Assembly: GCA_034231615.1 (NCBI GenBank)
Contig: CM067312.1
Coordinates: 2,087,001 to 2,151,000 of the forward strand
Direction: 5' to 3'
Source: Meghimatium bilineatum
Lineage: Eukaryota > Mollusca > Gastropoda > Stylommatophora > Philomycidae
Length of the DNA: 64,000 nt
Position 1 is the first letter of the stretch; each line of letters starts with the position of its first letter. The notes beneath the pieces were generated by a model. That model was given only the letters and a program-made list of their open reading frames with translations. It was not told where the DNA came from and made no database searches. Shown here piece after piece: positions 33,955 through 45,125 of the stretch. Position numbers and translations under genes: made by a program.

Positions 33955-34340
33955 ATTTAGTAAAACTGTCCAATATCTTTTCTCTGGGTCTTCGCCTTGA
34001 TCTTTGCCTTCTATCTTTCCTGTTGTAGCTATATTCTCAATGCCTCCTCTTCTCATTATGTGCCCAATAAATGTTGACTGTCTATTTCTTTATCAATAAT
34101 GCATTATTTCACATCCATCCTTCTAAGACATTCTTCATTAGTAATCTTTGCTGGCCAAGGAATGCATAACATTCTTTGAAAAAACCACATTTCTGCTGCC
34201 TCCAATGATTTTTGTGATGTCTTATTTATTGTCCATGCTTCACTTCCATAGAGTATCACTGGTTCAATGTAGCATTTGAGGACACGTTTTCTAGTATCCA
34301 TTGGTATGGACTTGTTGCAACGGATATTTTTCTTTTTATA
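33955..34340 (-). mobile_element. RTE-like LINE C-terminal fragment
   Basis: Minus frame 34301-34104 reads RKRVLKCYIEPVILYGSEAW, TINKTSQKSLEAAEMWFFQR and ITNEECLRRMDV, the conserved post-RT region of RTE-type LINEs; at 34080-33960 the weaker HIMRRGGIENI-TTG reading continues. It belongs to a different subfamily from 46336-47396. Confidence 0.78.
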
Positions 34341-34480
34341 TGCATCAGCTCAACAGCGGAGAGCAGCTAGAAAGTCACGGATAGACCAAGATCCGTCTGC
34401 AGTCATTCCATGCCCAAACTGTCCAAAGATATTTACAGCTCGAATAGGTCTCATTAGCCATCTGCGAACATAATCAAGGA
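34341..34480 (+). mobile_element. LINE C-terminal zinc-finger fragment
   Basis: Plus strand: SAQQRRAARKSRIDQDPSAV, then CPNCPKIFTARIGLISHLRT. A single C2H2-type finger with this IGLISHLRTH wording is found at the C terminus of certain LINE RT polyproteins. It is opposed tail-to-head against the RTE fragment to its left. Confidence 0.6.
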
Positions 34481-34790
34481 CATAACTCTAATTGAATTTT
34501 CACAAGTGGATGTAACAAATGGTCATCATCATTATGTAATGGGTGAACAACAACATTTTTCATTTTATGTCATGCTGTTTTTGCTTGTCCTAATAGTCAA
34601 GCAAAATGAATTAAACAGGTTACTAAAACACTTACCTTGCCTATTAAAAAATATATATAAAAAAGTATATATAAAAAACATACAATAAAACTAAACAGGA
34701 CAATTCTCCACGTATTGGCTCAAATTGAACCTTTTTCAAGAGAAAAACAACAGAAAACAACACAATAAAAAGCAAAATAGATGACTTTAG

Positions 34791-34913
34791 ATTTCATCAA
34801 GTCCCGTCTCCATAGCGCAGGGATGGCAACGCAATCTTTTACTTTTACTCTATTTTTTCTTTTACTAGATGCGTTGCCATCCCCTGCGTTATGGAGACGG
34901 GACTTGATGAAAT
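34791..34913. repeat. Fold-back hairpin, 43-bp arms, 36-bp loop
   Basis: 34791-34833 and 34870-34913 are inverted copies (ATTTCATCAAGTCCCGTCTC plus CATAGCGCAGGGATGGCAAC) with one mismatch and one extra base. The loop is a T-rich tract. A degenerate Penelope-type motif lies just left (34710-34740). Confidence 0.95.
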
Positions 34914-35039
34914 CTAGATTTCCAACACCAAAATGGTAGTATATAAAATGAGCATAATACCATAACTACTTTACCAATTTCAAATTTAGACATTAACAAC
35001 ATAATCTACAAGTTAACTTGTCACAACATAAATGGCTTG

Positions 35040-36350
35040 AGCAGACAGAATTGTAGAGATCTGACATCTGCCCTATTCGCTAACTTCAGTGCTAAAGGGA
35101 AATTAATGAATATATATATATATTCATTCATTCATTTTCCTTTTGCGCTGAAGCTAGCGCATAGGGCAGAGGTCAGATCTCTCCAATTATCTCTGTTTAA
35201 AGCTATTCTGTGCAGTTCTTGAATAGTATGAATATTGTTTGTTTTACTTTCTCTAAGTATTGTTCTTCTGGGTGTTTCTTTTGGTCTACCCCTTGCTCTT
35301 TTGCCTGTAGGTATCCATTCAAGAGATTGGGGGTGTATTCTGTTGGTGTCTGCGCGTAGGACATACCCGATGTAGGACCAACGGCGTTTTCTGATAACAT
35401 CTGTGATGAAATGTTGATGTGTCTCTTCTCTGATTTTGTCATTCGATTTAAATTCACTCCAATGGGTGTTAGTTATCCTACAAAGTCATTTTTTCTCGAA
35501 ACTCAGTAATTTGTTTTCTGAAGATAAAGAGCTTTTCCACCTCTCACATCCATATGATAGCACCGGAATAACGCAGGAGTTAAATAAGCGCATTTTCGTG
35601 CGTGTGCTGATTGACTTTGACTTCCAGATATTAGACAGTCTGTTAAATGCACTTGATGATAGGGCAATGCGAGTTGTAATTTCTGTCATGACATCACCGT
35701 CAAGTGTTAATTTGCTTCCTAGATAGGAGAATTTGTGTACTTTTTCAAGTTGTTGTCCATTTAAAGTAATTTCGTTAGGTGAATTGGTGAAGTCCATAAT
35801 TTTTGTTTTTGATGAATTGATTTGGAGACCTATTTGTCCTGCAATGATATTTAATCTATCAGTTTTTGTTTGTGCATCTTGATGGTTTTCACTCAATAGT
35901 GCAAGATCATCGGCAAAATCCAGGTCTTCTAATGTTGTTTTATTTATCCATTTGATTCCTAAATTTGTGTTGGGTGTGCTTTTTCTCATAGCCCAGTCAA
36001 TTGCGATATTGAATAGTAATGGTGACATAGGGCAGCCTTGTTTAACACCAGTAATCACAGGGAACTATTCTGAATTGCCTTTTTCTGTTCTAACACAGCA
36101 TTTTGAGTTGGTATAGAATGATTTTATCACATTTATATATTTGTTTTGGAATCCGTTTATTTTTAAAATTTCCCAAAGAGTTGGTCGATGGATGCTGTGG
36201 AAGGCTTTTTGAAAATCAACGAAGTTTATTATGAGATTAGATGTAAATTCTAGACATTCTTCTATTATTATTCTAAGAGTGAATATATTTTCGAGGCAGG
36301 AACGACCTGGTCTAAAGCCCGACTGCTCTTCTCTATTTATATCATACTTC
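35040..36350 (-). mobile_element. LINE RT fragment with a mirrored 3' end
   Basis: Minus frame 36058-35486 gives the RT palm: GVKQGCPMSPLLFNIAIDWA, LEDLDFADDLALLS, LQINSSKTKIMDF, KFSYLGSKLTLDG and LFNSCVIPVLSYGCE. Reading continues to the 3' end at about 35120. There the 3' end meets an inverted copy of its own last 70 bp (35041-35110, plus strand) around an (AT)n centre: GATCTGACATCTGCCCTATT mirrors the 35158-35182 block. Upstream the fingers are partly legible to 36350. A further 3' end of the same family is at 41440-41620. Confidence 0.85.
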
Positions 36351-36867
36351 GAAGAGAGCTCTGGCTCATTAAGAACACGATAACAACAACGTTAAATGTG
36401 TTGGTCATGTACAGGACATTACTGCATGGAAATACCAAAGACTGAAATCAGAGTTTGCGCCACAGGCAATGGAGTATTGGAGCTGTAGAATACAATAAAG
36501 AAATAATATGCATTTCTCCTTATCAACAGCGCTGTCTGACAGACTCGGCTGTACTGTAAAATATAGCACATTGCGTACATTCACCAAACCTTTATACATT
36601 ATACTTTATAGAGAACATCATTTAATATAATTACATTTCTGAATGGCAAACAATAGTTTCATATGATCATGGAGAAATTCAAGTTGAATGCAAAAGATGT
36701 TTTTGATATAACACGTATATTTGGTGATTCCAAGTCAGTAACAAGAATTACGGAACGAACTATAACGTGTTATGTCTATTGCAATGGATAAAGTTATTAC
36801 ACCTTTCTTCTGCCGAAAATTATTCCTGTAAGATTTATATTCTAAATAACCCAAGAATACCCAATAC

Positions 36868-37008
36868 CTTTATATCGTCCTTGGATGTCCTCCGTTCTTC
36901 TAATGCCTTGTTTAAAAGGCCACACGTCCCTTCCTTTATCTTTATTTGGCTATGTATGACACCTGCCTCGTCCTGTACCCCATACACGATACATGTTTTA
37001 GAACATGT
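36868..37008 (-). CDS. Possible host exon, function unknown
   Basis: Minus strand: acceptor TGATGACTTCCAG, 141-bp open exon in phase 0, possible donor AAG|GTATTG. Translation: TCSKTCIVYGVQDEAGVIHS, QIKIKEGTCGLLNKALEERR, TSKDDIK, charged and helix-like after the first 20 residues. It is not part of ACSF2 as known, and it was not matched to a LINE. It could be an exon of another minus-strand gene or a chance frame. Confidence 0.3.
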
Positions 37009-37439
37009 CTGGAAGTCATCAGTGGTCAAAGAGAAAAGTTAAGAATACGATCAGCATACTTTCAACTGCTGAACAATATCTCATAACTCTACACATTTCA
37101 TTGGTTGTCATAACTATCTCATTTTGCTCCCGGCCTGCCTTAGAATAATTGAATTAAAGTCAAGTCTGATAAAATTAGGGACCTCATATAACTAGTTTTA
37201 CGCCTGAACGTTTCCTACTTGACGTTCCTATACATTTGTTGACAACACGTCTCTGACTATGTACTCACTATTAACATGATTCGGCTGTATTCAGTCCTCA
37301 TAATCTGACTTCATGCTCCATACGTTCCCATCTTCGTCTATGCATATTAATTCAAATTTGTATTACCAGATAATATCTACAATTTTTACACCAAAATTCT
37401 GCTACCAATGACAAACATTTTCTTTGACAACCTCGCAAC

Positions 37440-37860
37440 ACACGAAAGTCGTTACATGTGAACAAGTATCTGAGAACAGCTGCAATGGAAACCAAACTAG
37501 ATACAATGAGAAAAGACGAAATTAGGAAAATTGTTGGAATAATACCATGCATTGAACATATTGAAATACAACGAGTCAAATGCTTCGATCACCTTATGAG
37601 AATAAACCCAAACCAAATACCAATAAGAGTGTATAGCAAAGAAATATCCGTGCCTAAAGTCAAAGACAGACCAAGAAAACGGTGGATAGAAAACATCAAG
37701 ATATCATTGAACAAGCATAGACTAAATGCAACCACGGCAACACAGTTTGCCTCGGAACAACAGCTTCGGCTCCCACCTCTGCGCTTAACAGCAAGTATTA
37801 ATACGCTCAGCCGTCATTCAATTGGGGACAGACAATAGTTGACCCCCACGAAGTGGCTGA
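37440..37860 (+). mobile_element. LINE C-terminal fragment
   Basis: Plus strand: KYLRTAAMETKLDTMRKDEI, IIPCIEHIEIQRVKCFDHLM and RPRKRWIENI, the terminal part of a LINE ORF of the same broad family as 12605-14882 (PVLEHIKRQQIK). Ends with a stop after about 126 codons. Confidence 0.75.
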
Positions 37861-38534
37861 ACAAACTCTCGTCGAAGTGTGATATACTATGTTGTAATGT
37901 GTAGTTTTATAGTTACTGCCTTGCCAAATGAAAGAAAAATACATATATATATATATAAGTTTGGATTGCGCGTGTGTTGAAGTCGCTATCACAGTTCTTG
38001 TCTTAATTTTTCCTGCACCATCCCCCAAATTGTGTATGATTGCATCAATATGTCTAAAACTAATTTCGTCTTCAGTTCTGAATTATCGAATATGACGTGG
38101 TCTGTCCTTAAAGCATTTGTTCACTTGATCTTTGATTTCATTTTGTTTACGTTCATTGTATTGTACTGTATTTCACTACATGTGACCTATATTGTATTGT
38201 ATTCTATCTACATTTATGTGTTGGTATTGTAATGAACAATGTTCGAAAGGAAGAAGCATATATAAATATTTCATTGGTCGATGACATAGTTTACTGGTCG
38301 TTTGCCTGATATCACAAATGTTCACCCATGTCACTGATTGAGAGATTTGAATATATTCTTATTTTTACACATATATATGTTATTATATGCTTGTTGATTT
38401 CTACAGTTGATTTCTGTTCATAACTCTGCGTGTATTCACATGGTTCTGTGTACACATGATGACATCATGATTTCATAATCAGTTTATGAGTACATGCACT
38501 GGATACAATAGCGCCATGTGAGCATAAGTAAGTA
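37861..38534. other. AT-rich sequence, nothing recognised
   Basis: No gene, repeat array or element identified; a short (TA)n at about 37940. Confidence 0.4.
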
Positions 38535-38627
38535 GGAATAACGGTGAAATATACGAAAATGTAACTGTTAACAGTGAGTTAGTTATTTAGTTAGTTAGTT
38601 TTGTTAGTTCGTTAGTTAGTTAGTTTT

Positions 38628-38661
<34 letters not shown>

Positions 38662-38812
38662 GTAGGAATAACGGTGAAATATACGAAAATGTAACTGTTA
38701 ACACAGTGAGTGAGTTAGTTAGTTAGTTAATTAGTTAGTTAGTTAGTGTAGGAATAACGGTGAAATATACGAAAATGTAACTGTTAACATTCATTCAGTC
38801 AGTAAGTCAGTA

Positions 38813-38844
<32 letters not shown>

Positions 38845-38876
38845 AGTCAGTCAGTCAGTCAGTCAGTCAGTCAGTC

Positions 38877-38915
<39 letters not shown>
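38535..38915. repeat. Composite tail: (TTAG)n/(TCAG)n microsatellite with three copies of a 43-bp insert
   Basis: Read on the minus strand this is the (AACT)n tail of the LINE at 38916-40450, whose stop codon TAA lies inside the tail itself. Three copies of TAGGAATAACGGTGAAATAT plus ACGAAAATGTAACTGTTAAC are interspersed with runs of TTAG, and a pure AGTC run stands at 38805-38878. Confidence 0.9.
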
Positions 38916-38916
<1 letters not shown>

Positions 38917-40450
38917 GTCGGATCATCATCACTGCAAACTGGACACTTCCATAGTTGCTCCGATCTTTCCTTGAGTGTATCCGCCATTAAACTTATGCTG
39001 ACAGTACCGGTCCTATTGTGGTTGACCATCATTCTTCTGCGCCCTTCAAAATGTTTACTTCTAGCAACTCCGAATTTCAATCCCTGATCTTTAATCCTGG
39101 CCTTTGAAAAGAAAAGGAATCATCATCCACATTAGGCTCACTCTCGCGTGCAACTTAAGGAGTTCAACACTTAAGCTCAGTCCATTGACACATCGCCCTG
39201 TGCCACAATCGCGCATGCCGCCAGCTGACCTGCTCATTCATTGCCCCGAACACCTGCATGTCCCAGCACACAAATAAATCTTGCCACTTTTTGCCTCGCT
39301 TTTCTCAAGGCCTCAATCCACTGTTCGCAAACGAGACCCACGTGTGCTTTCTAATCATGCTCATAGCGTCACTCAAGATGTAAACCTGCGTTACCTTCTG
39401 TGTATGTAACCACTTAAATGCCCTGGTCACCGCCATAGTCTCCATGGCCAGGCTACTTGTAGTAACCGCAAAGGCACCACTCTCCTCCCTTATTGTTTTA
39501 CCTGCTTACTGAGCTGTGAAGACCCAAACACTGCGAACATGTTTAATCACATTTCTCTTTGGCATTGTCACTGACCAAAGCCTGCACCTCTTTATCAACA
39601 GTTGTGGGACACCATTTTCTGCATTACCTGTTAAGTGTTATTGCTACTCTCAAAAGAATTTTCGAATTGTGTGGGTATACTTATCCATTCCGCACCTGCT
39701 GCCACATTCTGCAATCTGCACACGCTTTGTTTGACGTCATCAGCACGTCCCAACCACGACTTTCCTCTCTTAAGTCTGCTGCCTTTAAGTTTCTGTATTT
39801 CGGAATGCAAAGAGTGTTCCTTATCTGCATGTATTTGAAGTTACGCCTGTGCACAGCAATGCTGTAATCTGCTGGACAGTCAAGTAGATATCGAACAGCT
39901 CTAGTCGATGTGTTTCTTGTACACGCAAGTATGATACGCATTCATGCATTCTTAATTATATCCAGTCTTTCGAACTGAGTTTAGTTAAGAGTCAGAATTT
40001 CCAGTGCATATTCAACCACAGCCAACACAAAACTGGTACAAAATAAATAACCACCTCTGCTCATACTGCACATCAGCTATAACCGTCATTGCTGCTAAGC
40101 CTTTGCCTGCCCTTATTATAAAGTGGTCAACATGTTCCCTGAAACCCAGACTTCTGTCAAAAAACATACCAAAAAATTTCATTGGGCATGTTCTTTCTAA
40201 ACTTTTCCAGGACAACAAAACTTGTGGCATGAGTGTCTTCACCATGTGATTGTTTAAGGAAAACCACGTCACGAATGCCTTAGAGGGATTAACCGCTGCT
40301 CCTATATCTCGACACCAATTTGTCAGTCTGTCCAACTCCTTCTGTAGTTCCACAACGCACTCTTCTCGATTTCTGCCCTGTTTATACACTATAATGTCAT
40401 ACGCCGATGCCATGGATAATACTATTAACAGTATCTGGAGGTAGTGTTGA
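38916..40450 (-). mobile_element. I/Nimb-like LINE, 5'-truncated
   Basis: Minus strand: RT from ASAYDIIVY (a changed YADD box, about 40405), GAAVNPSKAFVTWFSLNNHM, FFGMFFDRSLGFREHVDHFI, the linker and AMRIILACTRNTSTRAVRYLLD (39940-39870), then RNase H and the closing WKCPVCSDDDPTT with a TAA in the tail. Many frame changes. It defines the full 3' end of the family also seen at 11996. Confidence 0.85.
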
Positions 40451-40454
40451 CTGG

Positions 40455-40680
40455 ATTACCTGAACCGCTATGTCAACTATGATACGTTATTGAAGACCGT
40501 ACCTGAGGGTAAAGTCAAAGGGAAGCGAGTAGGAGGTAGACATATATACAAGTGGAAGAGTAACATCCCACGATGGTCTGGTTACAGTCTAGCAGAGTGT
40601 ACAACCAAAATAAGATACATGGGATGTTAGAGATATGTTGTAACCAACTGTCGTTGCGGAGACGGCACTTGATGATGATG
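40455..40680 (+). mobile_element. RTE-like LINE 3' end
   Basis: Plus strand: YDTLLKT-PEGKVKGKRVGGR, YKWKSNIPRWSGYSLAECTT and CRCGDGT, then the tail TGATGATGATGATG. The closing codons and tail are the same as those of 20266 and 46336 (both minus), which fixes the family's 3' terminus. A C-run follows at 40686. Confidence 0.88.
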
Positions 40681-40873
40681 ATGCACCCCCCCCCCCCTCA
40701 CTATTTTTCATGGTTAAAATATTAGATATCACTGAATTGAACTTAGGTCCAAAGTCAGAAGGGGCGTTAGCTGACCATGTGATGAACATTTTACACAAGT
40801 AAAGGAGTGCATTCACAATAATTATTGCTCTGTATACAAATAGTAGCTCGTTTCATTGTTCATTGATACTTAC

Positions 40874-41091
40874 CTGCTCTCATCAATCATATTTCGATGC
40901 ATAACTAATTGTATGTATTCGTGATTATTGTATGAGTCGACATCGGTACACTCCGGCCATCCAAGTGTGAGTTTAGTATCTTTCAACAGATGACGAATGA
41001 TATGTTTGATGAACGTTCTCACAATATGTTTACTGCGTACGTTATTCAGCCCGCCCTCCATCATAACCAGATGATATCTCCCACGAGCCAT
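40874..41091 (-). CDS. Host exon of unknown gene, possibly first coding exon
   Basis: On the minus strand a clear donor (GAGAGCAG|GTAAGT) ends an open frame that starts with ATG at 41091-41089: MARGRYHLVMMEGGLNNVRS, KHIVRTFIKHIIRHLLKDTK, LTLGWPECTDVDSYNNHEYI, QLVMHRNMIDES. It ends in phase 2. Composition is that of an ordinary soluble protein, with basic helices first and an acidic loop afterwards. No acceptor is evident upstream, since the 38-bp array begins just 9 bases before the ATG; the exon may have lost its natural left side to the array. Not recognised as ACSF2 or as a mobile element. Confidence 0.5.
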
Positions 41092-41099
41092 TCCACCAC

Positions 41100-41375
41100 T
41101 TTATTATTTCAATACCACACTCGTACACCACACAGTCCGTATTATTTCAATACCACACTCGTACACCACACAGTCCGTATTATTTCAATACCACACTCGT
41201 ACACCACACAGTCCGTATTATTTCAATACCACACTTGTACACCACACAGTCCGTATTATTTCAATACCACACTCGTACACCACACAGTCCGTAATATTTC
41301 AATACCACACTTGTACACCACACAGTCCGTATTATTTCAATACCACACTCGTACACCACACAGTCCGTATCTAAA
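41100..41375. repeat. 38-bp minisatellite, 7 copies
   Basis: Units of GTCCGTATTATTTCAATACC plus ACACTCGTACACCACACA, nearly identical. It touches the ATG of the unknown minus-strand exon. Confidence 0.96.
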
Positions 41376-41439
41376 GTTAGCACTTTTATTTAAGGTCATA
41401 ATATCCACATTCGACAGAGACCTGGGTATGTGAGACATC

Positions 41440-41620
41440 ATTAATTCATTTTCATTTTTCGCTGAAGTTGGTGCATAGGGCAGAGGTCAGATCTCTCCAA
41501 TTCTGTCTGTTCAAACATATTATGTGCAGTTCTTGAATAGTATGGATATTGATTGTTTTATTTTCTCTAAGTTTTGTTCTTCTGAGTGTTTCTTTTGGTC
41601 TACCCCTGTCTCTTTCTCTG
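41440..41620 (-). mobile_element. LINE 3' end fragment
   Basis: TTCATTTTTCGCTGAAGTTG, GCATAGGGCAGAGGTCAGAT and TTCTTGAATAGTATGGATAT match 35130-35300, the 3' end of the LINE at 35040-36350. About 180 bp, same orientation. Confidence 0.85.
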
Positions 41621-41624
41621 TGAG

Positions 41625-42230
41625 ACATCATTATGTCAAATCTAATCTATCTTCCCCCAGTATGCAAGACATCATTACGCCGGATGTAATCTATCTGCCC
41701 TCAGTATGTGAGACATAATTACACCGGATGTAATCTATCTGCCCTCAGTATGCGAGACATGATTACGCTGGATGTAATCTATCTGCCCTCAGTATGTGAG
41801 ACATAATTACACCGGATGTAATCTATCTGCCCTCAGTATGTGAGACATAATTACACCGGATGTAATCTATCTGCCCTCAGTATGTGAGACATCATTACGC
41901 CGGATGTAATCTATCTGCCCTCAGTATGCGAGACATCATTACGCCGGATGTAATCTACCTCACCTCAGTATGTGAGACATAATTACACCGGATGTAATCT
42001 ATCTGCCCTCAGTATGCGAGACATCATTACGCCGTATGTAATCTACCTCACCTCAGTATTTGAGACATCATTACTCCGGATGTAATCTATCTGCCCTCAG
42101 TATGCGAGACATCATTACTCCGGATGTAATCTATCTGCCCTCAGTATGTGAGACATCATTACGTCAGATGTAATCTACCTCACCTCAGTATGTGAGACAT
42201 CATAAACTGGATGAACTGTACATGGCATCA
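41625..42230. repeat. 44-bp minisatellite, about 13 copies
   Basis: Units of CCTCAGTATGTGAGACATAA plus TTACACCGGATGTAATCTATCTGC. Variants ACACCGG, ACGCCGG and ACTCCGG alternate. The GAGACATCATTACG-CGGATGTAATCTA core is related to the 42-bp unit that follows. Confidence 0.95.
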
Positions 42231-42770
42231 CTATGTGAGGTACCATTACACTAGATGTAATCTACATGTCCTACATATGCGACACCATTACACTAGATGT
42301 AATCTACATGTCCTACCTATGCGGCACCATTACACTAGATGTAATCTACATGTCCTACATATGCGGTACCATTACACTAGATGTAATCTGCATGTCCTAC
42401 CTATGCGACACCATTACACTAGATGTAATCTACATGTCCTACATATGCGACACCATTACACTAGATGTAATCTACATGTCCTACATATGCGGCACCATTA
42501 CACTAGATGGAATCTGCATGTCCTACCTATGCGGCACCATTACACTAGATGTAATCTACATGTCCTACATATGCGGTACCATTACACTAGATGTAATCTG
42601 CATGTCATACCTATGCGGCACCATTACACTAGATGTAATCTACATGTCCTACATATGCGGTACCATTACACTAGATGTAATCTGCATGTCCTACCTATGC
42701 GGCACCATTACACTAGATGTAATCTACATATCCTACCTATGCGGCACCATTACAATGAATGCAGTGTTTA
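42231..42770. repeat. 42-bp minisatellite, 13 copies, partly dimeric
   Basis: Units of GTCCTACATATGCGGCACCA plus TTACACTAGATGTAATCTACAT. Two forms (CATATGCGGTACC with CTGCAT, and CCTATGCGGCACC with CTACAT) alternate over the middle, giving an 84-bp higher-order period. Since 42 is a multiple of 3, more than one frame stays open across the whole array; neither is a gene. Confidence 0.95.
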
Positions 42771-42829
42771 TGACATCATTATGTGAGACATCATATGAAT
42801 ATCATTATATACAGACATGTGTATGTTAA

Positions 42830-43040
42830 TATACTAGAATAATTATGTATACACACATGTGTATGGTAGTATGCTAGCTTCTGTAATGTAGACACATATG
42901 TATGTGGTAGTATACAATCTTATGTAATGTAGACACATGTTTATATGGTAATATGCTAGTTTATCTAATATATATGTACACATGTTTATATGGTAGTATT
43001 ATATCGTATGTAACGTATATACATATTGATATGGAATGAT
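42830..43040. repeat. Degenerate 50-60 bp repeat
   Basis: Four or five diverged copies built on ACACATGTGTATGGTAGTAT and TAATGTAGACACATG. Old. Confidence 0.7.
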
Positions 43041-43765
43041 GCTAACTTGAAGATTGAGCTTATACAATATGGTTCCCTTTTCTTTATGATGGATCAACCT
43101 AGGAGAGGTTTGAAATTTAAAACTAGCTCGGACTGAATTGAAAATTGAACCATGGATCAAGTATTCTTGAAACCAAAACAAGTTGTCTCAACATGGCACC
43201 AGATGCAAGCAAGCTGTGCAAGCTAACATAAACACTAAATGACGAGGCATATGGTGCTTACAGTAAACGGGTCATCAAGGAACATAGAAAACTCCATACG
43301 GGAAAAATGTCAGCAATCATCATTATATCATACTTCTACAAGGAATAAAATAATGTAACATTTCCTCACAAGCGCATCATAAAAGTCAGGAAATGAATGT
43401 CTAGCTAACATATAAAACTCGGAATACTGAATGACGTTACCTTTCATCATGAGAGAATTCAACGTAGCTATCAGCACATTCCAAAGAAAAAAAGCTCCAG
43501 GTAAAGTCGTCATCTCAAATGAAATAATTAAGAAGCTAGCGTCCACAGCTACAGGTAAATATTTCGTCTACAACCAGACCTGGAGTAAAGGAAACATTCC
43601 CGATAAATGGTTAGAAGCAATAATCATCCCAATCAGAAAAACAGCAAGAGAAAACAAGTTAATCCAGCTATCGACCTATCAGCATACTAAGCATCTTAGG
43701 GAAGGTATGGAAAAAATGTTAAACACAAGACTAATGCAGCATCTAGAAAATAAAACTGCTGTAAA

Positions 43766-44634
43766 ACTCACGGACATCATACAGGAACATTGCAGAACAG
43801 ATAACTCACGGACATCGTACAGGAACATCGCAGTACAGATAACTCACGGACATCGTACAGGAACATCGCAGCACAGATAACTCACGGACATCGTACAGGA
43901 ACATCGCAGTACAGATAACTCACGGACATCGTACAGGAACATCGCAGTACAGATAACTCACGGACATCGTACAGGAACATCGCAGCACAGATAACTCACG
44001 GACATCGTACAGGAACATCGCAGTACAGATAACTCACGGACATCGTACAGGAACATCGCAGTACAGATAACTCACGGACATCGTACAGGAACATCGCAGC
44101 ACAGATAACTCACGGACATCGTACAGGAACATCGCAGAACAGATAACTCACGGACATCGTACAGGAACATCGCAGTACAGATAACTCACGGACATCGTAC
44201 AGGAACATCGCAGCACAGATAACTCACGGACATCGTACAGGAACATTGCAGTACAGATAACTCACGGACATCGTACAGGAACATCGCAGCACAGATAACT
44301 CACGGACATCGTACAGGAACATCGCAGAACAGATAACTCACGGACATCGTACAGGAACATCGCAGTACAGATAACTCACGGACATCGTACAGGAACATCG
44401 CAGTACAGATAACTCACGGACATCGTACAGGAACATCGCAGTACAGATAACTCACGGACATCGTACAGGAACATCGCAGTACAGATAACTCACGGACATC
44501 GTACAGGAACATCGCAGTACAGATAACTCACGGACATCGTACAGGAACATCGCAGCACAGATAACTCACGGACATCGTACAGGAACATCGCAGCACAGAT
44601 AACTCACGGACATCATACAGGAACACCGCAGTAC
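43766..44634. repeat. 38-bp minisatellite, about 23 copies, inside a LINE RT gene
   Basis: Units of ACGGACATCGTACAGGAACA plus TCGCAGTACAGATAACTC. The first and last copies are part of the RT coding sequence (DIIQEHCRTDN on the left, IIQEHRSTEDQ on the right), so the unit is an amplified piece of that gene. The unit length is not a multiple of three. Confidence 0.96.
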
Positions 44635-44829
44635 TGAAGACCAACCTGTATACCTGACTAAAGAAATAGAAAATACCATTCAGGAAAAAAAGAAGTAATT
44701 GCAGCCTTTGTGAGCCTAACTAAAGCATTTGATAAAGTATAGAATTAAGGGCTACATATAAAGCTACGTAGAAATAAATATGAAGGGGGAATGTACAGGA
44801 GGAAACAGGACTTCCTACAGTACCGCATT

Positions 44830-45125
44830 GCAAGAGAGTGGCTAGACCAAACACTTAGCCACCAAGTCAGACTCCCGCAAGATGTACCGCAGGGGAGTCA
44901 TATCACTGAACTGCTAGACCAAACACTTAGCCACCAAGTCAGACTCCCGCAAGGTGTATCGCAGGGGAGTCATATCACTGAACTGCTAGACCAAACACTT
45001 AGTCACCAAGTCAGACTCCCGCAAGGTGCACCGCAGGGGAGTCATATCACTGAACTGCTAGACCAAACACTTAGCCACCAAGTTAAACTCCCGCAAGGTG
45101 CACCGCAGGGGAGTCATATCACCAG
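44830..45125. repeat. 72-bp tandem repeat, 4 copies, containing the RT motif LPQG
   Basis: Each 24-codon unit reads ELLDQTLSHQVRLPQG plus VSQGSHIT with a few changes (APQG, DVPQG), an in-frame multiplication of the catalytic palm segment LPQGVPQGS of the LINE. Confidence 0.95.

Noticed and set aside
34104-34480. One gene made of the RTE frame and the zinc-finger frame
   Set aside because: They lie on opposite strands and come from different LINE families; the nearness is from independent insertions.
42211-42829. Two overlapping plus-strand frames of about 190 codons with 14-residue repeats
   Set aside because: The 42-bp unit has a length divisible by three and no stop in two frames; the openness is a by-product of the period.
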